Positions 41,287-53,089 of a DNA stretch of 64,000 nt are shown here, one piece after another. The stretch is taken from positions 40,117,488-40,181,487 of the forward strand of contig CM073898.1 of the NCBI GenBank assembly GCA_037176705.1, given 5' to 3'. The first letter of the stretch is position 1; each line of letters starts with the position of its first letter. The DNA is from Molossus alvarezi. Taxonomy: Eukaryota; Chordata; Mammalia; Chiroptera; Molossidae. The notes under the pieces are model-generated. The model was not told where the DNA came from and did no database searches. It worked only from the letters and a program-made list of their open reading frames with translations. Made by a program: the position numbers and the translations under genes.

Positions 41287-43469
41287 TAAAAGAACAAATG
41301 GCAGATTATGAATTATGGAAGAATATACCAGAGAGAAGGGTAAGAAAATGTCCATAAATGAGCACATTAAATACTGACGTTTTTGAGTTGGTTTCACCTC
41401 ATCTGTGAATGGAGGAAATGTTCAACACTTAACCTGAGATCAGAAGTAGCATGCTCTCTTCAGGTATGTGTGCCCTTTTTCCTCTTTTTGTCACTGAATT
41501 TTACCAACTCAGTGCCCATGTCTTCACTGACCCATTCACCGCTAGTGTCAGATTTGAGTCTAAGAGCAGAGATGGTTGAAACAGGTGCTCCCAGGCAAGC
41601 AAGCCTTTCTTCACGCTTGCCCATGTGCTTCCTTTCTAGGGCCTAGTCTGTCTGAGAAGCCCACAGAAGGCTTGGATCTCTGAAGATATAAATAAATAAT
41701 GTAAAAGTAGGACAAGGTTAGGAGGTCATGTTTGGAAAGTAGATTGCTTTGACAAACAAGTTTTGTTCACTGCCATCAAGTATGTTATTGTTTCAGCATT
41801 TTTGAGTATGAAATACAGACAAAAATCTGCAGGATTTACTATGCATTTTTAAGGTTGGTTTGCCTAAACTTATGTGGCCCCCTTTTTAAATAATTTTAAT
41901 TAATAAAATGATTATGTTCATTAACCTTTCTGTTTCCTTCTATTTATATTTCCTGTGCTTAAAGTATCATTATTGAATAAGAAATTGAATGACAAATGGA
42001 TTTATAAACTTAAAATAAATAGCTATAAATTTAATCATGAATGAGGATCACTTCTCTTTGACAGTACGGTGACTGCCCACACTCTCCTAGAATTGTTTTG
42101 TGGCATTTTACATCACATTCGGAACAAGAAATATTAGGCACCTTGACAGGAACTGAGAAATCTCTTAAAGGCATAACAAAGAACAAATAAAGTAAAGGCT
42201 TCAAGAGCTTGAATTCATTTCAAACAAATGTTTTGGACAAACAGAATGCAGGTATTTTCCAGGATGCATTATTTCAATGCACAGTTCTGAAAAGAAAGTA
42301 CTAAATTACGTAGTTTGAATAAATCATAAAGAGGTAAATGGAACAAACAAGGAATGATTTCTGCATTTATTCTCACTCATAAATAATACATTCAGGTCAG
42401 AAAAAAATTCAATAGGAAATAATTACGTGCTAATAGTTTATTTTCAAGTGGATACAAAATTATCATTGTATATTTCCTGAACATTTAAAGTAATATAATA
42501 AATGGTAACTGTTTTCTAGAACACAGGAACCAAAGTTCTAGTACTTTTGAAGCACTCAGGATTCAATGTTGTTGGTGTGTGTGTGTGTGTGTGAGATTTT
42601 GGAGGCAAAGCCTGAGGGATATATTTGAAAGAAACTGAGTGATGAGAAGCATACTATGCCAATAACAGATGAGGCTCTGAATGTGGGTGGACATGCCTCT
42701 CATTCTATGGGAGCTGGCAATGACTGGCTTTGGACTAGCAAGTGGCCTGTAGCCCAGAAGTGAGAGGTGACACCTACAGATCAGAACAATAACAATTACA
42801 GGGCAGTCATGGAGGTTGGAATAGAGGGTATGTTAGAGAACAATCTGCAAATAAATTAATATGTGCTCAGGAATCCAGTATTGACTTGAAACTCCAAATA
42901 TTTCAGCTGCAAATGACATTTCTTTATTGTCGTCTCAGTAGCTAGGGAAAATGATGTCATTTCTCAGACTTGTTATTTCTGGTTTAAGCACTGCAGTGAG
43001 ACCATTGCAACAACAAAATCTTTGTCAGAACCAAAACACATTGGGCCCAACCAAGAGAGAATGCAGGTTCACTTCCGAACTAAAGCAATAAAAATCATCT
43101 TTCCAAAGAATAGCGTTTTGGCTTTGAACAAGAAACCTCATGTTCTATAGCTTTATCAATGGTACTTGTCTGCTCTCTTCCTCATCTTCAAAGGGATATT
43201 ATATATTGACAATAGAAAGACAGGGAGGAAGGTGTCAGATAGCTAGACAGATAAAGTGTACAGGTAAATAAAACACTTTTTTTGATATTCAATACAACAA
43301 ATAAATACATAACAGATACATATAATTACATAAAAGGTATTTATGTATATAAATCTTGAGCTCAGACATTTTTCTGCATTCACACAAACTACTAAATTAG
43401 GACATGGTTCTAATAGTAAATTTTAATTAACTTATTAATTCAGTCCATAAAAAAAAATGTTGAGTTCAT
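41287..43469. other. unassigned AT-rich sequence with a GT tract
   Basis: A (GT)n tract of about 18 bp lies near 42575. The 87-codon frame at 41383-41646 has no recognisable domain. No named repeat is evident in these 2.2 kb. Confidence 0.35.
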
Positions 43470-43690
43470 TCATGATGTAGGGAATCCAATGAAGCATAAG
43501 ACAAGGTTCTCAAGGAGTTTATGTTTAATCACTACTGCATACCACTGTAGAACATTATGTGAACACATAGACACATGTGCTAGGAAATTAATAGTAATAC
43601 AATGCAGAACATGATTCATTCTGCTTGGGTGGATCGAGCTTCACAAAACACGTTGAACTAGGACTTGAAGAATGATCAGGAAATCCCCAC
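43470..43690 (+). repeat. CR1/L2-like old repeat
   Basis: 'caaggagtttatgtttaatc' and 'gttgaactaggacttgaaga' then 'atgatcagg' follow the order of an old LINE-like mammalian repeat with CAAGGAGCTTACAGTCTA and GAGTCTTGAAGGATGA blocks. Diverged. The family is uncertain. Confidence 0.4.
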
Positions 43691-43745
43691 TCAGATAAGT
43701 AAAAAAAAAAAAAAAATCAGTGCTCATATAAGAAGTAGATATATA

Positions 43746-43864
43746 CAGGGTGGGGCAAAAATAGGTTTAAAGGTGTTCATATAGAAAATAACACAATAAT
43801 TAGTAAATAATAATATAAGATTAAACTCTGTGTTTTGTGCACTCACAGCTTTTGCCCCACCCTG
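43746..43864. mobile_element. mariner-type MITE, 119 bp
   Basis: Strong terminal inverted repeats: CAGGGTGGGGCAAAAATAGG at the left and CAGGGTGGGGCAAAAGCTGT at the right on the other strand. A TA precedes the left end and GA follows the right end, so one TA may be mutated. The interior is A+T-rich and non-coding. Short TA-flanked copies with these termini are known in vesper bats as mariner derivatives. The termini differ from those at 18501 and 39198, so it is a separate family. Confidence 0.8.
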
Positions 43865-44839
43865 GATGTCTGAGGTATGTGGTAGTATATTAGCTTAGTT
43901 TTTCTAGAAACATAGCTTAGGGTAAACATTTATATGTTAGTTCTTTCTTGGTGAGAGAAATGCGAAGGAGGCAGGCAGGCAGGAAACGGAGAGTGAGGCA
44001 TTGAAGGAAGAAGAATAAATGGGACAGAAAGTGTTACAGACTGGTCACTCCTTGAAATTCCGCACTAATTACTTGCTTGATCTACTAGGCTTGTCTTCTG
44101 AGAGGGCATAATTACTGCAGTGTTTTAAGAGAGTCTACCCAAGAAGGAGGATTAAGAACATATTCACCATCTCCCACTTCTCATCCGTCAGAAGTTCAAC
44201 TTCAGGGTTGCACATGCGTAGGTGCCAAGTGTATATCCTATGGCATTTCACACCTCAGCAGAAACCAGAAAGCCCCGGTGGAGAGGCCAGAGATGCAGAG
44301 GACAGGCATGGGACAAGGTGCCATCATGTGAGGTGAGTTACCATAGAATGTGGGATGAAAAGGGGGACATGGACTAGGGGCAGAAGAGGTCAAAAGCAGT
44401 TAAGGTGGTGCTTAGGTGTCTGATATGGCCCACTCCTTGCAGCCTTTGAGTTGTTAGTACCATCCACCCTAAGGGGCACATACTTAATGAAGAGGCTCAT
44501 CTAGACCCTGGATTGGGGAAGGAAATTCCAGGGTTCCAGTTAACAGGAGAATGGCCAAGAAGGAGAAGTACAAGCTCCCTCGGAGAGGAGCAGAGCTATA
44601 GGAAGTCTAGAACAGTGCCCTCTAGAGGGTACAGATCTAAGGATCTAAGAATATTACATGGATCTAAGGGTATTACTGTTTGAGAGCAGTAATCATTATT
44701 TCTATAACTTCATATTCATAGATGCCTAATGAGGTAATGTTGTATTCCAATATGTATTTTTTAAAGTGAGACAATAAAAGTAATAAGGAAAGATGGCTCA
44801 AAGATATAAAAATAGATAGAGACTCCTGAATGTAGAAGA
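43865..44839. other. unassigned sequence
   Basis: I see no supported feature. A purine-rich part lies at 43960-44030. A short tandem repeat of GATCTAAGGATCTAAGAATA type occurs at 44635-44670. Confidence 0.35.
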
Positions 44840-44990
44840 TTTGGGTTCTAACATAGGTGTTTATATTATTCTGATTCCTTTATTAAATGAATTTCAGCCA
44901 GTAAAAACCTTCTTATCTAAAGAAACAAAGAGATTGGATTGAATAATTTCTAAGGCCATTTCTGGTTCTAAAATTTCATAGCTTATTTCA
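44840..44990 (+). repeat. MIR3-type SINE relic
   Basis: 'gatttgggttctaacatagg', 'agagattggattgaataatt', 'tctaaggccatttctggttc' and 'taaaatttcatagctt' are the MIR3 3' blocks (GATTGGACTAGATGATCTCT, AAGGTCCCTTCCAGCTC). Confidence 0.65.
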
Positions 44991-45635
44991 TCTCATCCCA
45001 AGCACTAAAATAGCAAGTCAAAGTAATATCATATATGTCCTTACCTTTTAAAATAAAAGGTGATAGTAACATAAAGCCCATGAAAAAAATCACAAAACTA
45101 ATAACTATATGTTTTTATTGGGTTTGGATGGATATATTTCCTAAAGAAGTGTCAGGTTTTACCTGAAATTATACACTGAAAAATATACCAGCTGAAAATG
45201 AGCAAAAGGTTAAGGAAACAGATGCCACCTGTAAAACAAAATTAATTAAAAGAAAACAACTAATGAATTTTATACTGGCCAGGAACTGAGATATCCTGGC
45301 CAAGAAGTAAGTCATCAAATCTGGTAAGACTTGAAAGGCTCCCAGTAGAAACAGTTTAGGGAACAGAAAGACTAGAAACTTCATTGTGATCAGTCTGGGC
45401 AGTGTGGACCACAGAAGCACACTAGGACTTATCATATTAATCAAAAGGTTACTCTTCCATGCCTTATACTTGTCAAAGCCCATACCCATTAATCACAAAT
45501 ATCAGGACAGACATTCCTAAGACAGACATACCCAGTTGACTAATGGAACCAAAGTCCTAAGATTTTTAGATTTTTATTTTGGCGAGACCTCAAACTGCCA
45601 ACTTTGTCTTTTGCTGTGTAAAAACATTTTATTTT
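44991..45635. other. unassigned sequence
   Basis: A minus-strand frame of 106 codons (45169-45489) is rich in Leu, Phe and Ser, as an A+T-rich antisense frame will be. It has no recognised domain. No repeat is called. Confidence 0.3.
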
Positions 45636-45893
45636 ATTTATTTATTTATTTAAGTACACATACAGCTCTTTTATTTATTTATTTCCATTTTTTATTCAGA
45701 TAGAGTGGGAGGGGGAGAGAGGAAGAGAGAGAAACATCAACATGAAAGAGACACATCAAGTGGCTGCCACCAGCACGACCCAACCAGGGCAGGGGACAAA
45801 CTGCAACCGAGGTATGTGCCCTTAGCGGGAACCGAACCCGGGTTTCTCTGGACCGCAGGCTGACTCGAACCACTGAGAAAGCCAGCCAGGGCT
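45636..45893 (-). mobile_element. Ves SINE with target duplication
   Basis: Reverse orientation: a TTTA-rich start, 'ccattttttattcagataga', GA run, 'catgaaagagacacatcaag', 'accgaacccgggtttctctg' (B-box complement) and 'gaaagccagccagggc'. TGTAAAAACATTTTA flanks both sides (about 45617 and 45892). Confidence 0.9.
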
Positions 45894-46404
45894 GTAAAAA
45901 CATTTTAAAAAGCTCTTTAATTTACCTTTATCATATGATTTGATATGGGATAGATCATTTGGCATCCAATATTTAAGATGGACATAATTGAAGAACAAAG
46001 TTCAATTCTTTAATAAATTTGACCTTGTGGAAAAATTTAATAAATTATTAAGTTCTTATTTCCTTCACTTAAACATCAGCATTTGGAAACTTTTCAGCAC
46101 TATACAGAGAAATTATGTTTAAGAATTATCTCTATAGACGTTATTTTTATACTAGGGATTGATATACTCTTCAATCTAGTGTTTTCAAAGATTTTCATAA
46201 AGGCTTAATCTGTCTATTATTCTTTTATTTTTCCAGGATAAATGTTAGAGTTGTGGTCAAGTAGGGCAAACAGATGTGTTTGATGGTTAAAGATGAGAAA
46301 TTTAAACTTCTAAATCTTTAAAATTGTATTTCTAAATATTAAAGTAATGATTTTTACATTATACCCTAGACACAAAGACTGAATCAAGAACTAACCTAAT
46401 GTCT
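45894..46404. other. unassigned sequence
   Basis: I see no supported feature here. Confidence 0.3.
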
Positions 46405-47642
46405 TATTTTAAAAAATCAGAGACATTTACATCCTCATCAGCAGTGTACAAAGATTCCAGGTTTTCTACATCCTCACCAATCCTTATTGTTGCTGTTTTT
46501 TAAAATAGCTATCCTAATAATTGTGAGGTGATATTTCTTTGTGGTTTTTATTTACATTTTCCTGATAATTAATGACACTGAGCATCTTCATATACATATT
46601 GGTCATTTGTATGTCTTGTATGGAGAAATGTTTAAGTCCTTTGCTCATTTTAAAATCAGGTTATTTGTCATTTTGCTATTGAGTTTTAAGAGTTTCATAT
46701 ATATTTGGGAAATTCTATCAGATACATGGTTTGCAAATCTTTGTCTCACTCCGTAAGTTGCCTTTCAATTCTGTTGTTTCTTTTGCTGTTCAGAAGCTTC
46801 TTAGCTTGATGTCTTCTCATTTGTATATTTGGTTTTGTTGTCTGTGCTTTTGGTGTTAATATCCAAGGAAATCATTGCCAAGACCAAGGCCAAGAAGCTT
46901 TTCCTCTGGGTTATCTTCTAGGAGTTTTACGGTTTCAGGTCTTATGTTTACCTTTAATCAATTTTGAGTTAATTTTTGTGTATGGTATAAGATATGGGTC
47001 TATTTTATTCTTTTTTGCATATGGATATGTGATATTCCCATCACCATTTGTTGAATTTTCCCAGTGTATGTTCTTGGCACCCTTAACAAATATTAATTGA
47101 CTATATGTGGGTTTGTTTTAGGGCTATTTTTTCCCATTGGCTATATGTCTTTATGTTAGTATCATACTGTTTTAATTACTGATACTATATAATATGTTTT
47201 GAAATCAGAAATTGTGATACCAGATTTCTTCCTTTTTCTCAAGATCTCATTGGATATTCTGTCTTTTGTGGTTCCATACAAATATTAGAATTTTTTTTTT
47301 CTATTTCTGTAAAAAATGCTATTGAGATTTTTATATGGATGTCATTGAATCTGTAGATTGCTTTGGGTAGCCTGGGCATTTAAAAAATATTAATTCTTCT
47401 AATGCATCCACACAGGGTCTTTTTCTATTTCTTCTGTCTTTCTTTACTTTCTTTATCAATGTTTTATAATTTTCAGTATACAAGTCATTCACCTCCTTGG
47501 TTAAGTTTATTCCTTCATATTTTATTCTTTTTGATGCTATTATAAATGGGATTCTTTTCTTAATTTGCTTTATATAATTCATTGTCAGTGTATAGAAACA
47601 CAGCTGATTTTTATATATTGATTTTATATTTTGAAAACTTTG
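46405..47642 (-). mobile_element. old L1, inverted 5' part (ORF2)
   Basis: Antisense ORF2 is readable throughout: 'cagcagtgtacaaagattcc', 'cacactgagcatcttcatat'-like text, 'aagtcctttgctcattttaa', 'gttcagaagcttcttagctt', 'ccatcaccatttgttgaatt', 'tgtctttatgttagtatcat' and, on the minus strand, the peptide RIPFIIASKRIKYEGINLTK. It joins at about 47642 to a sense 3' UTR of the same kind of L1, the hallmark of 5' inversion. Confidence 0.85.
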
Positions 47643-48170
47643 AGGACATTATGCTGAGTGAAATAAGCGAGTCACAGAAGAACAAATACTGCATGATTCC
47701 AATTATATGAGGCATCTAATAGGGTCAAGCTCATAGAAGCAAAGAATTCAATAGTGGTTGCCAGGTGCTGGCAGGGTGGTGTATGTTTGGAAACGGGAAA
47801 TTGTTTTCCAGTGCGTATAACATTTCAATTATCCTAGATGATTAAATGATAGGTATCTGCTGACAACATAGTGTTCATAGCTATCGCACTGTGCACTTTA
47901 AAAGTTGTTAAGAGGATAGACCTCATGTTAAGTGTTCAAACCACACACACACACACAATTGTCAAGAGGGTAGATCTTATGTTAAATGTTCTTACCATAG
48001 ACACATGCACACACAAAAAGGAAAAGTGAACATAGAAAACTTTGGGAGCTCTCAGCTATGTCTATCTCCTGATCATCATGATGATATCATGAGTGTTTGC
48101 AAATATGTAAACTCAACAAATTGTACACTACAATTATACCTCAAGAATGTTGTTTTTAAGAAAAGATACC
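47643..48170 (+). mobile_element. old L1, sense 3' end of the inverted copy
   Basis: 'gaggacattatgctgagtga', 'aataagcgagtcacagaaga', 'tactgcatgattccaattat', 'gaattcaatagtggttgcca', 'tgcactttaaaagttgttaa' and 'ttgtacactacaattatacc' form an old L1 3' UTR in sense. An (AC)n tract lies at about 47943. Part of it (47890-48000) is duplicated: two similar blocks around 'gttaagaggatagacctcat' and 'gtcaagagggtagatcttat' occur about 65 bp apart. Confidence 0.85.
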
Positions 48171-48173
48171 AGA

Positions 48174-48365
48174 GCCCAGCTGGTGTGGCTCAGTGGTTGA
48201 GTGTTGACCCATGCACTGCGAGATCACTGGTTCAATTTCCGGTCAGGGCACATGCCCAGGTTGTGGGCCAAACCCCCAGTGGCTAGATCAGCCAATAGAT
48301 GTTTCTATCTCTCTCTCCCTCTCCCTTCCTCTCAATAAATGAAAAAAAAAATACAAATAAAAAAA
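48174..48365 (+). mobile_element. Ves SINE
   Basis: GCCCAGCTGGTGTGGCTCAG head, B box 'tggttcaatttccggtc', 'catgcccaggttgtgggcca', 'gatgtttctatctctctctc' and an A-rich tail. It lies at the tail of the old L1 before it. Duplications are uncertain. Confidence 0.85.
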
Positions 48366-48387
48366 GACAGTAGAGACTAAGACCTAC

Positions 48388-49775
48388 AGAAGACCTAGGT
48401 TCTGAGAACCCAGAAAGACATTATGCTCAATTAATATTTGACAAAGGAGGCAAGAATATATAATGGAGTAAAGACAGCCTCTTTAATAAATGGTGTTGGG
48501 AAAATTGGACAGCTACATGCAAAAAAATGAAACTAGACCATCAACTTACACACTACACAAGAATAAACTCAAAATGGATAAAAGACTTAAATGTGACCCA
48601 TGAATCCATAAAAATCCTAGAAGAAAATTTCAGACATCTTACGCAGCAGAATTTTCACTGATACATCACCTAAGGCAACAGAAACAAAGGAGAAAATGAA
48701 CACATGGGACTACATCAAACTCAAAAGCTTCTGCACAGCAAAAGAAACAACCATAAAAATGGAAAGGCAACCCACTGTATGGGAGAGCATAATTGTCAAT
48801 GATACATCAGATAAGGAATTAATTTCCAAAATATATAGAGTACTCATACAACTCAACAAAAGGAAGACAAAGAACCCAATTAAAAAATGGGCAGAGGACC
48901 TAAAGAGACACCTCTCCAGACAGGACATACAAATGGCCAAGAGACAGATGAAGAAATGCTCAACATCACTAATCATCAGAGAGATGCAAATTAAAACAAC
49001 AATGAGGTATCACCTCACACCTGTCAGAATGGCCGCCATCAACAAATCATCAAACAACAAGTGTTGGTGAGGGTGTGGGGAAAAGGGGACTCTAGTACAC
49101 TGCTGGTGGGAATGCAGACTGGTGCAGCCACTATGAAAAACAATATGGTGTTACCTCAAAAAATTAAAAATTGAACTTCCATTTGACCCAGAGATCCCAC
49201 TTCTAGGAATATACCCTAAGAAGCCTGAAACACCAATCAGGAAGAATATATGTACCCCCATGTTCATGGCAGCACTATTTACAATAGCTAAGATCTGGAA
49301 ACAGCCCAAGTGTCCATCAGTAAACGAATGGATAAAAAAGCAGTGGTACATATACACAATGGAGTACTATGCAGCGGTAAGAAAGAAAGATCTCTTATCC
49401 TTTGAGACAACATGGAGGGACCTAGAAAGCATTATCCTAAGCGAAACAAGCCAAGCAGAGAAAGACAAATATCACATGATCTCACTTATTTGTGGAATAC
49501 AATGAACATAACAGTCTGAGGAATAGGGTAGACCCAGAGATGTGGAAGTAGGGTACAGACTGACAACCCTCAGAAAAGGGGGTGGTGGGGGGAGGGAAGA
49601 GATAAACCACAGAACTTATATGCATGTAAGCATAACTGATGGATACGACAACAGAGCCAGGTATGGGGTCTGGGGATGGGAGGAGGGTGTCAATGGGAAA
49701 AAAAGGAGAAACATTTGTAACAAAAATAAATTCATTTAAAAAAAATAGATAAAAAATAAAGAAGACCCAGGTTCT
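48388..49775 (+). mobile_element. 5'-truncated L1 with 16-bp target duplication
   Basis: The L1 runs 48404-49759 (about 1.36 kb): the last third of ORF2, 3' UTR and an A-rich tail. AGAAGACCTAGGTTCT at 48388-48403 and AGAAGACCCAGGTTCT at 49760-49775 is the duplication, with one mismatch. Its 3' UTR is the source type for the short L1 ends at 2582 and 27405. This is among the younger insertions, as few frame breaks are seen. Confidence 0.9.
48420..49505 (+). pseudogene. L1 ORF2 C-terminal region (broken)
   Basis: The C-terminal third of L1 ORF2p is readable: [22 protein letters not shown] text at 48696, [32 protein letters not shown], then NNKCW. An in-frame TGA stands at 49068-49070, after which the same frame goes on with [15 protein letters not shown]. 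The Cys-rich C-terminal motif is thus kept but separated by a stop. AALFTIAKIWKQPKCPS and WYIYTMEYYAAV follow to the normal end near 49505. The endonuclease and reverse transcriptase were never copied (5' truncation). Confidence 0.9.
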
Positions 49776-50132
49776 TAATTTCTGCTCTTTTCTCATTGTC
49801 CCACTTCCTAACTATCCTTCTCTTTTTTGAAATACATCTCGGTAACTACGTCTCCTTGGGTTAACCATACAACTCACATTCTCCACAAAAAGCTACATTG
49901 AGGCCAGATTGTTTACCAGTCAACCCTCCCACAAACATCACCTCTACCTCATTGGAACTAAAAAGATCTTTAACAACCACTTGGATTAAAATTTGAATTT
50001 GTAATTTTTATTTGTTTTGTATGCTTTCCTCTAACAGTGGTAACCCACAGAAAGCTTTAATAGAGTCCATTTTATTCTTAGTTAAATATGACATACTGCC
50101 CAATATTACTATTTCTTTCTAGATTATGTTTT
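49776..50132. other. unassigned sequence
   Basis: I see no supported feature here. Confidence 0.3.
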
Positions 50133-50356
50133 TTTAATCCTCATTTAAAAATATTTTTTCATTGATTTTTAAAGAGAGAAGGGAAAAAGAGAAAAAAATT
50201 GATGTGCAAGAGAAATATCGATAAGTTGCCTCCCATGTGCGCCCCAACCAGGGATTGAACCCGCAACGTAGATACATGCCATGACAGAACATAGAACCTG
50301 CAGCCTTTTTGGTGTACGAGATGGCACTGAACCAACTGAGCCAACCACCCAGCTGG
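50133..50356 (-). mobile_element. Ves SINE, diverged
   Basis: Reverse orientation: 'taatcctcatttaaaaatat', 'aaaaattgatgtgcaagaga', 'ccaaccagggattgaaccc' (B-box complement) and 'aactgagccaaccacccagc'. TTATGTTTT at 50124-50132 and after 50356 is the target duplication. It is more diverged than most copies. Confidence 0.85.
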
Positions 50357-51470
50357 TTATGTTTTGAAATTAGGGTTTGCTCTAAGAATTTCATTTTAGC
50401 AAGGACTATTGCTAAATATACTCTCATACTCTTATTTTAAAAAATCTTTGGAGATACATTTGATTGATTAAAGATTTTTTGTTTACTTGAAGTGATCAGT
50501 TCTAAATGCAATCACAGCAATGGTGGAATGGGAAGATGAGGGTTCTGGTGGAGTGAGAGAGAACGAAAATGAGCTGGGGTAGGAGAGGAAGCAGCAATGC
50601 ATTGCCTGAATGTCCTAAGAGCAAGCATTTAAAGCCATTTAAAAATGTCCAGAAATAGCTGATGCAAACACAATAACTACTATTTCTGATCTGATAATAA
50701 ATATACTGCCCCCTGATATTTCCCTTTAATACTTATAATAAAAAACATGTACTCCCCATAAGTCACTATATTTTGTGGATGTTGAAACTTTTTCTTTTTC
50801 CTAAAGGAACTGTGATTTTTAAATATTTTATAGGAGATATGAAATATTAAGGTATATCTTCTGACATTAATCTGTTCCAAGTGAAGTAACTTCTATAGAA
50901 TTTAATTTTTAATGTATATTTGCAACATTTCAATTTATAATTTGATTTTCTTTCTGCATGTCCAGCACTATGGTGCAATGTGCTGTTGGTGATGAGGATA
51001 TTTGAAAACAATACAAATTTAATTAAGCATCATTCTCAAGAATTATGGCAAAATGATTTTGAAGTTCTTATTTTCTTTAGGAAAATAAAAGGAGAGCTCA
51101 CCTTATATCTACAGACATAGGTTTAATTAACTAGTGTACTAAAGTATAGATCACACTTGTAATTAAACATGTTCAAAGACAGCAGAGATTTTAGCCAACA
51201 AACAGCAGCCCAAACTCAAAAGCAATAACTGAACCGACTTCATTCACCACATCATTATTACCCAACATTGGAAAAAATGCCTTGAGACTGAAGGTTCAAA
51301 TTTCAAAATTAATTTAGTTTTCTTAACTGTTAAGAAGTATTTTTTAGGAAATATTTGTTGAATGTATATATAGAATGTTAATGTATAAGGCTACAAAGAG
51401 GTTATTTCACTAATTTGTTCACTGACATATTTATTAACTATTGAATTGTTTGTTGTAAGGCATTTGCTTT

Positions 51471-51477
<7 letters not shown>
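50357..51477. other. unassigned AT-rich sequence
   Basis: I recognise no gene or repeat in these 1.1 kb. Confidence 0.35.
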
Positions 51478-51510
<33 letters not shown>

Positions 51511-51755
51511 TTTTAATCCTCACCCAAGGACATTTTTCCATTTTTTGTTCAGATAGAGTGGGAGGGAGAGAGAGGAACAGAGAGAGAGAGAGAAACATCG
51601 ACGTGAAAGGGACACATCGAGTGGCTGCCACGCGCATGACCCAACCAGGGCTGGGGACAAACTGCAACCGAGGTTCATGCCCTTAGTGGGAACTAAACCC
51701 AGGTCTCTCTGGACCACAGGCCGATGCTCTAACCGCTGAGCCAAACTGGCCAGAG
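51478..51755 (-). mobile_element. Ves SINE with (TTTA)n tail
   Basis: Reverse orientation: a (TTTA)n run at about 51471-51514 (the expanded tail), 'taatcctcacccaaggacat', GA run, 'catcgacgtgaaagggacac', 'aactaaacccaggtctctct' and 'gagccaaactggccagag'. The tail became a microsatellite. CATTATTTATT follows it and a similar string precedes it. Confidence 0.9.
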
Positions 51756-51764
51756 TGCATTATT

Positions 51765-52300
51765 TATTGTGTATAACAAATTACCATAAATTCAGCAGCC
51801 TTAAGCACACACATTTATTATGTCACAATTTCCTTAGACCAAGTGTTCTAGCATAGTTTTCTGGTTCCTCTGCTTCAGTGTTTCTCACAAGACTACAATC
51901 AAGGCACTGACCAGTGCTGGGGTCTCATCAGAGGCTTCACTGAGGAGGGAGCTGCTTCTGAGCTCATGTACTGATCAACAGGATTCAGATCTTTCTAAGC
52001 TGCCAGATAAAGGCCTTAACAACTTGTTGGCTGTCAACCAGAGACTGCCCTTATTTCCTTGCCATGTGGATCTATCCACATAGCAGCATGCTTTACCATA
52101 GCCCGTAATGGGAAGAGTCTGTTAGCAAGATGGAAGTTACAGTCTTCTCTGACATAATCCCAGAAATGGCATCTCATCACCTTTGCCATATTCTATGGAT
52201 CAGAATGAAGTCACAGGTCCTGTCCACAATCAAGGAGAGTCGATCAAAGTACCATGAGGCAGAGCAGCCATCTTAAAGTCTGTCCATGAGGGCACTATTC
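51765..52300. repeat. old interspersed repeat, unassigned (LTR-like features)
   Basis: The text 'tgtataacaaattaccataa', 'acatttattatgtcacaatt', 'tctcacaagactacaatcaa', 'ttgccatgtggatctatcca', 'catctcatcacctttgccat' and 'gaagtcacaggtcctgtcca' belongs to a common mammalian interspersed repeat that I remember by pattern but cannot name securely. No open frame, primer site or polypurine tract supports a provirus. Confidence 0.45.
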
Positions 52301-52439
52301 CAGGTCTAAAGACAGAGTGGTGATCAAGACAGACAAGATACCTGGTATTACGGTAAATATAAGCATAACAAAAAGTGCCATTGATGCATTGGTAGCCTTC
52401 CTCATCCTGTATCAGTTTTGGTTGACAATAACTGTAACT

Positions 52440-52489
<50 letters not shown>

Positions 52490-52504
52490 TATAGATAGAT
52501 AGAG
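52440..52504 (+). repeat. (GATA)n microsatellite
   Basis: Some fourteen GATA units with one interruption near 52489. It is a likely length-variable tract. A smaller GATA-type tract lies at 62326-62372. Confidence 0.95.
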
Positions 52505-52589
52505 ACTCTGCTGTCTAAGTTTCTATGATGAACTGAAAGGGATGTAGAAAATTAACTGTGAGACTATTAAAGTCTTCCAAATGTGAAGT

Positions 52590-52900
52590 AATGAGACGCT
52601 GTTTTAGCCTGGGAACAGTGGAATGGAACAGCAAATGCATAAGATACGATTGACTTGCTACTCTTGGAAAAGGGAGAATAAAAAAAGCAGCAAGGATGGC
52701 TTCAAAGTGTTCAGAGCATTTGGAAGAATAATGAGGCCTATAAATATATCCTTAAAATCTTATTTAGGAAGAAAACTAATGAATTTGCTTTAGACTTAAT
52801 AGGCTAAAGGTAAAATAAAAAGTTCAGGTGAAAATATTCTCCAAAAATCAGAGCGGCAGAACGCAAGTTTCAAAGAGAGATGAGAGTTGCAGAAATAGAA
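52590..52900 (+). repeat. possible CR1/L2-like old repeat
   Basis: 'gtggaatggaacagcaaatg' and 'aaggatggcttcaaagtgtt' suggest an old LINE-like repeat known for GTCAAGGATGACTCCAAG phrases. Weak, by eye only. Confidence 0.3.
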
Positions 52901-53089
52901 AACTGCCCTCCAAAAATAAACTTTGATTGAGTGGAAAAATCTGCTCCATCCAACTTGAAGAGTATGTAATGGGAATGGTATTTCTTTAAAAAGGAGGAAT
53001 ACATTTTGATGTTAAAAGAGTCTTTAAGAATGATCTTGGTTTTATCTGCTTCAAATCCGAAACATGAAAAACCTGAGATCTTGAGGCCT

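Noticed and set aside
51765..52300. possible solitary LTR of an endogenous retrovirus
   Set aside because: The pattern is of a common old repeat, but I could not see clean TG...CA ends with a 4-6 bp duplication, a primer-binding site, or any gag, pol or env relic.
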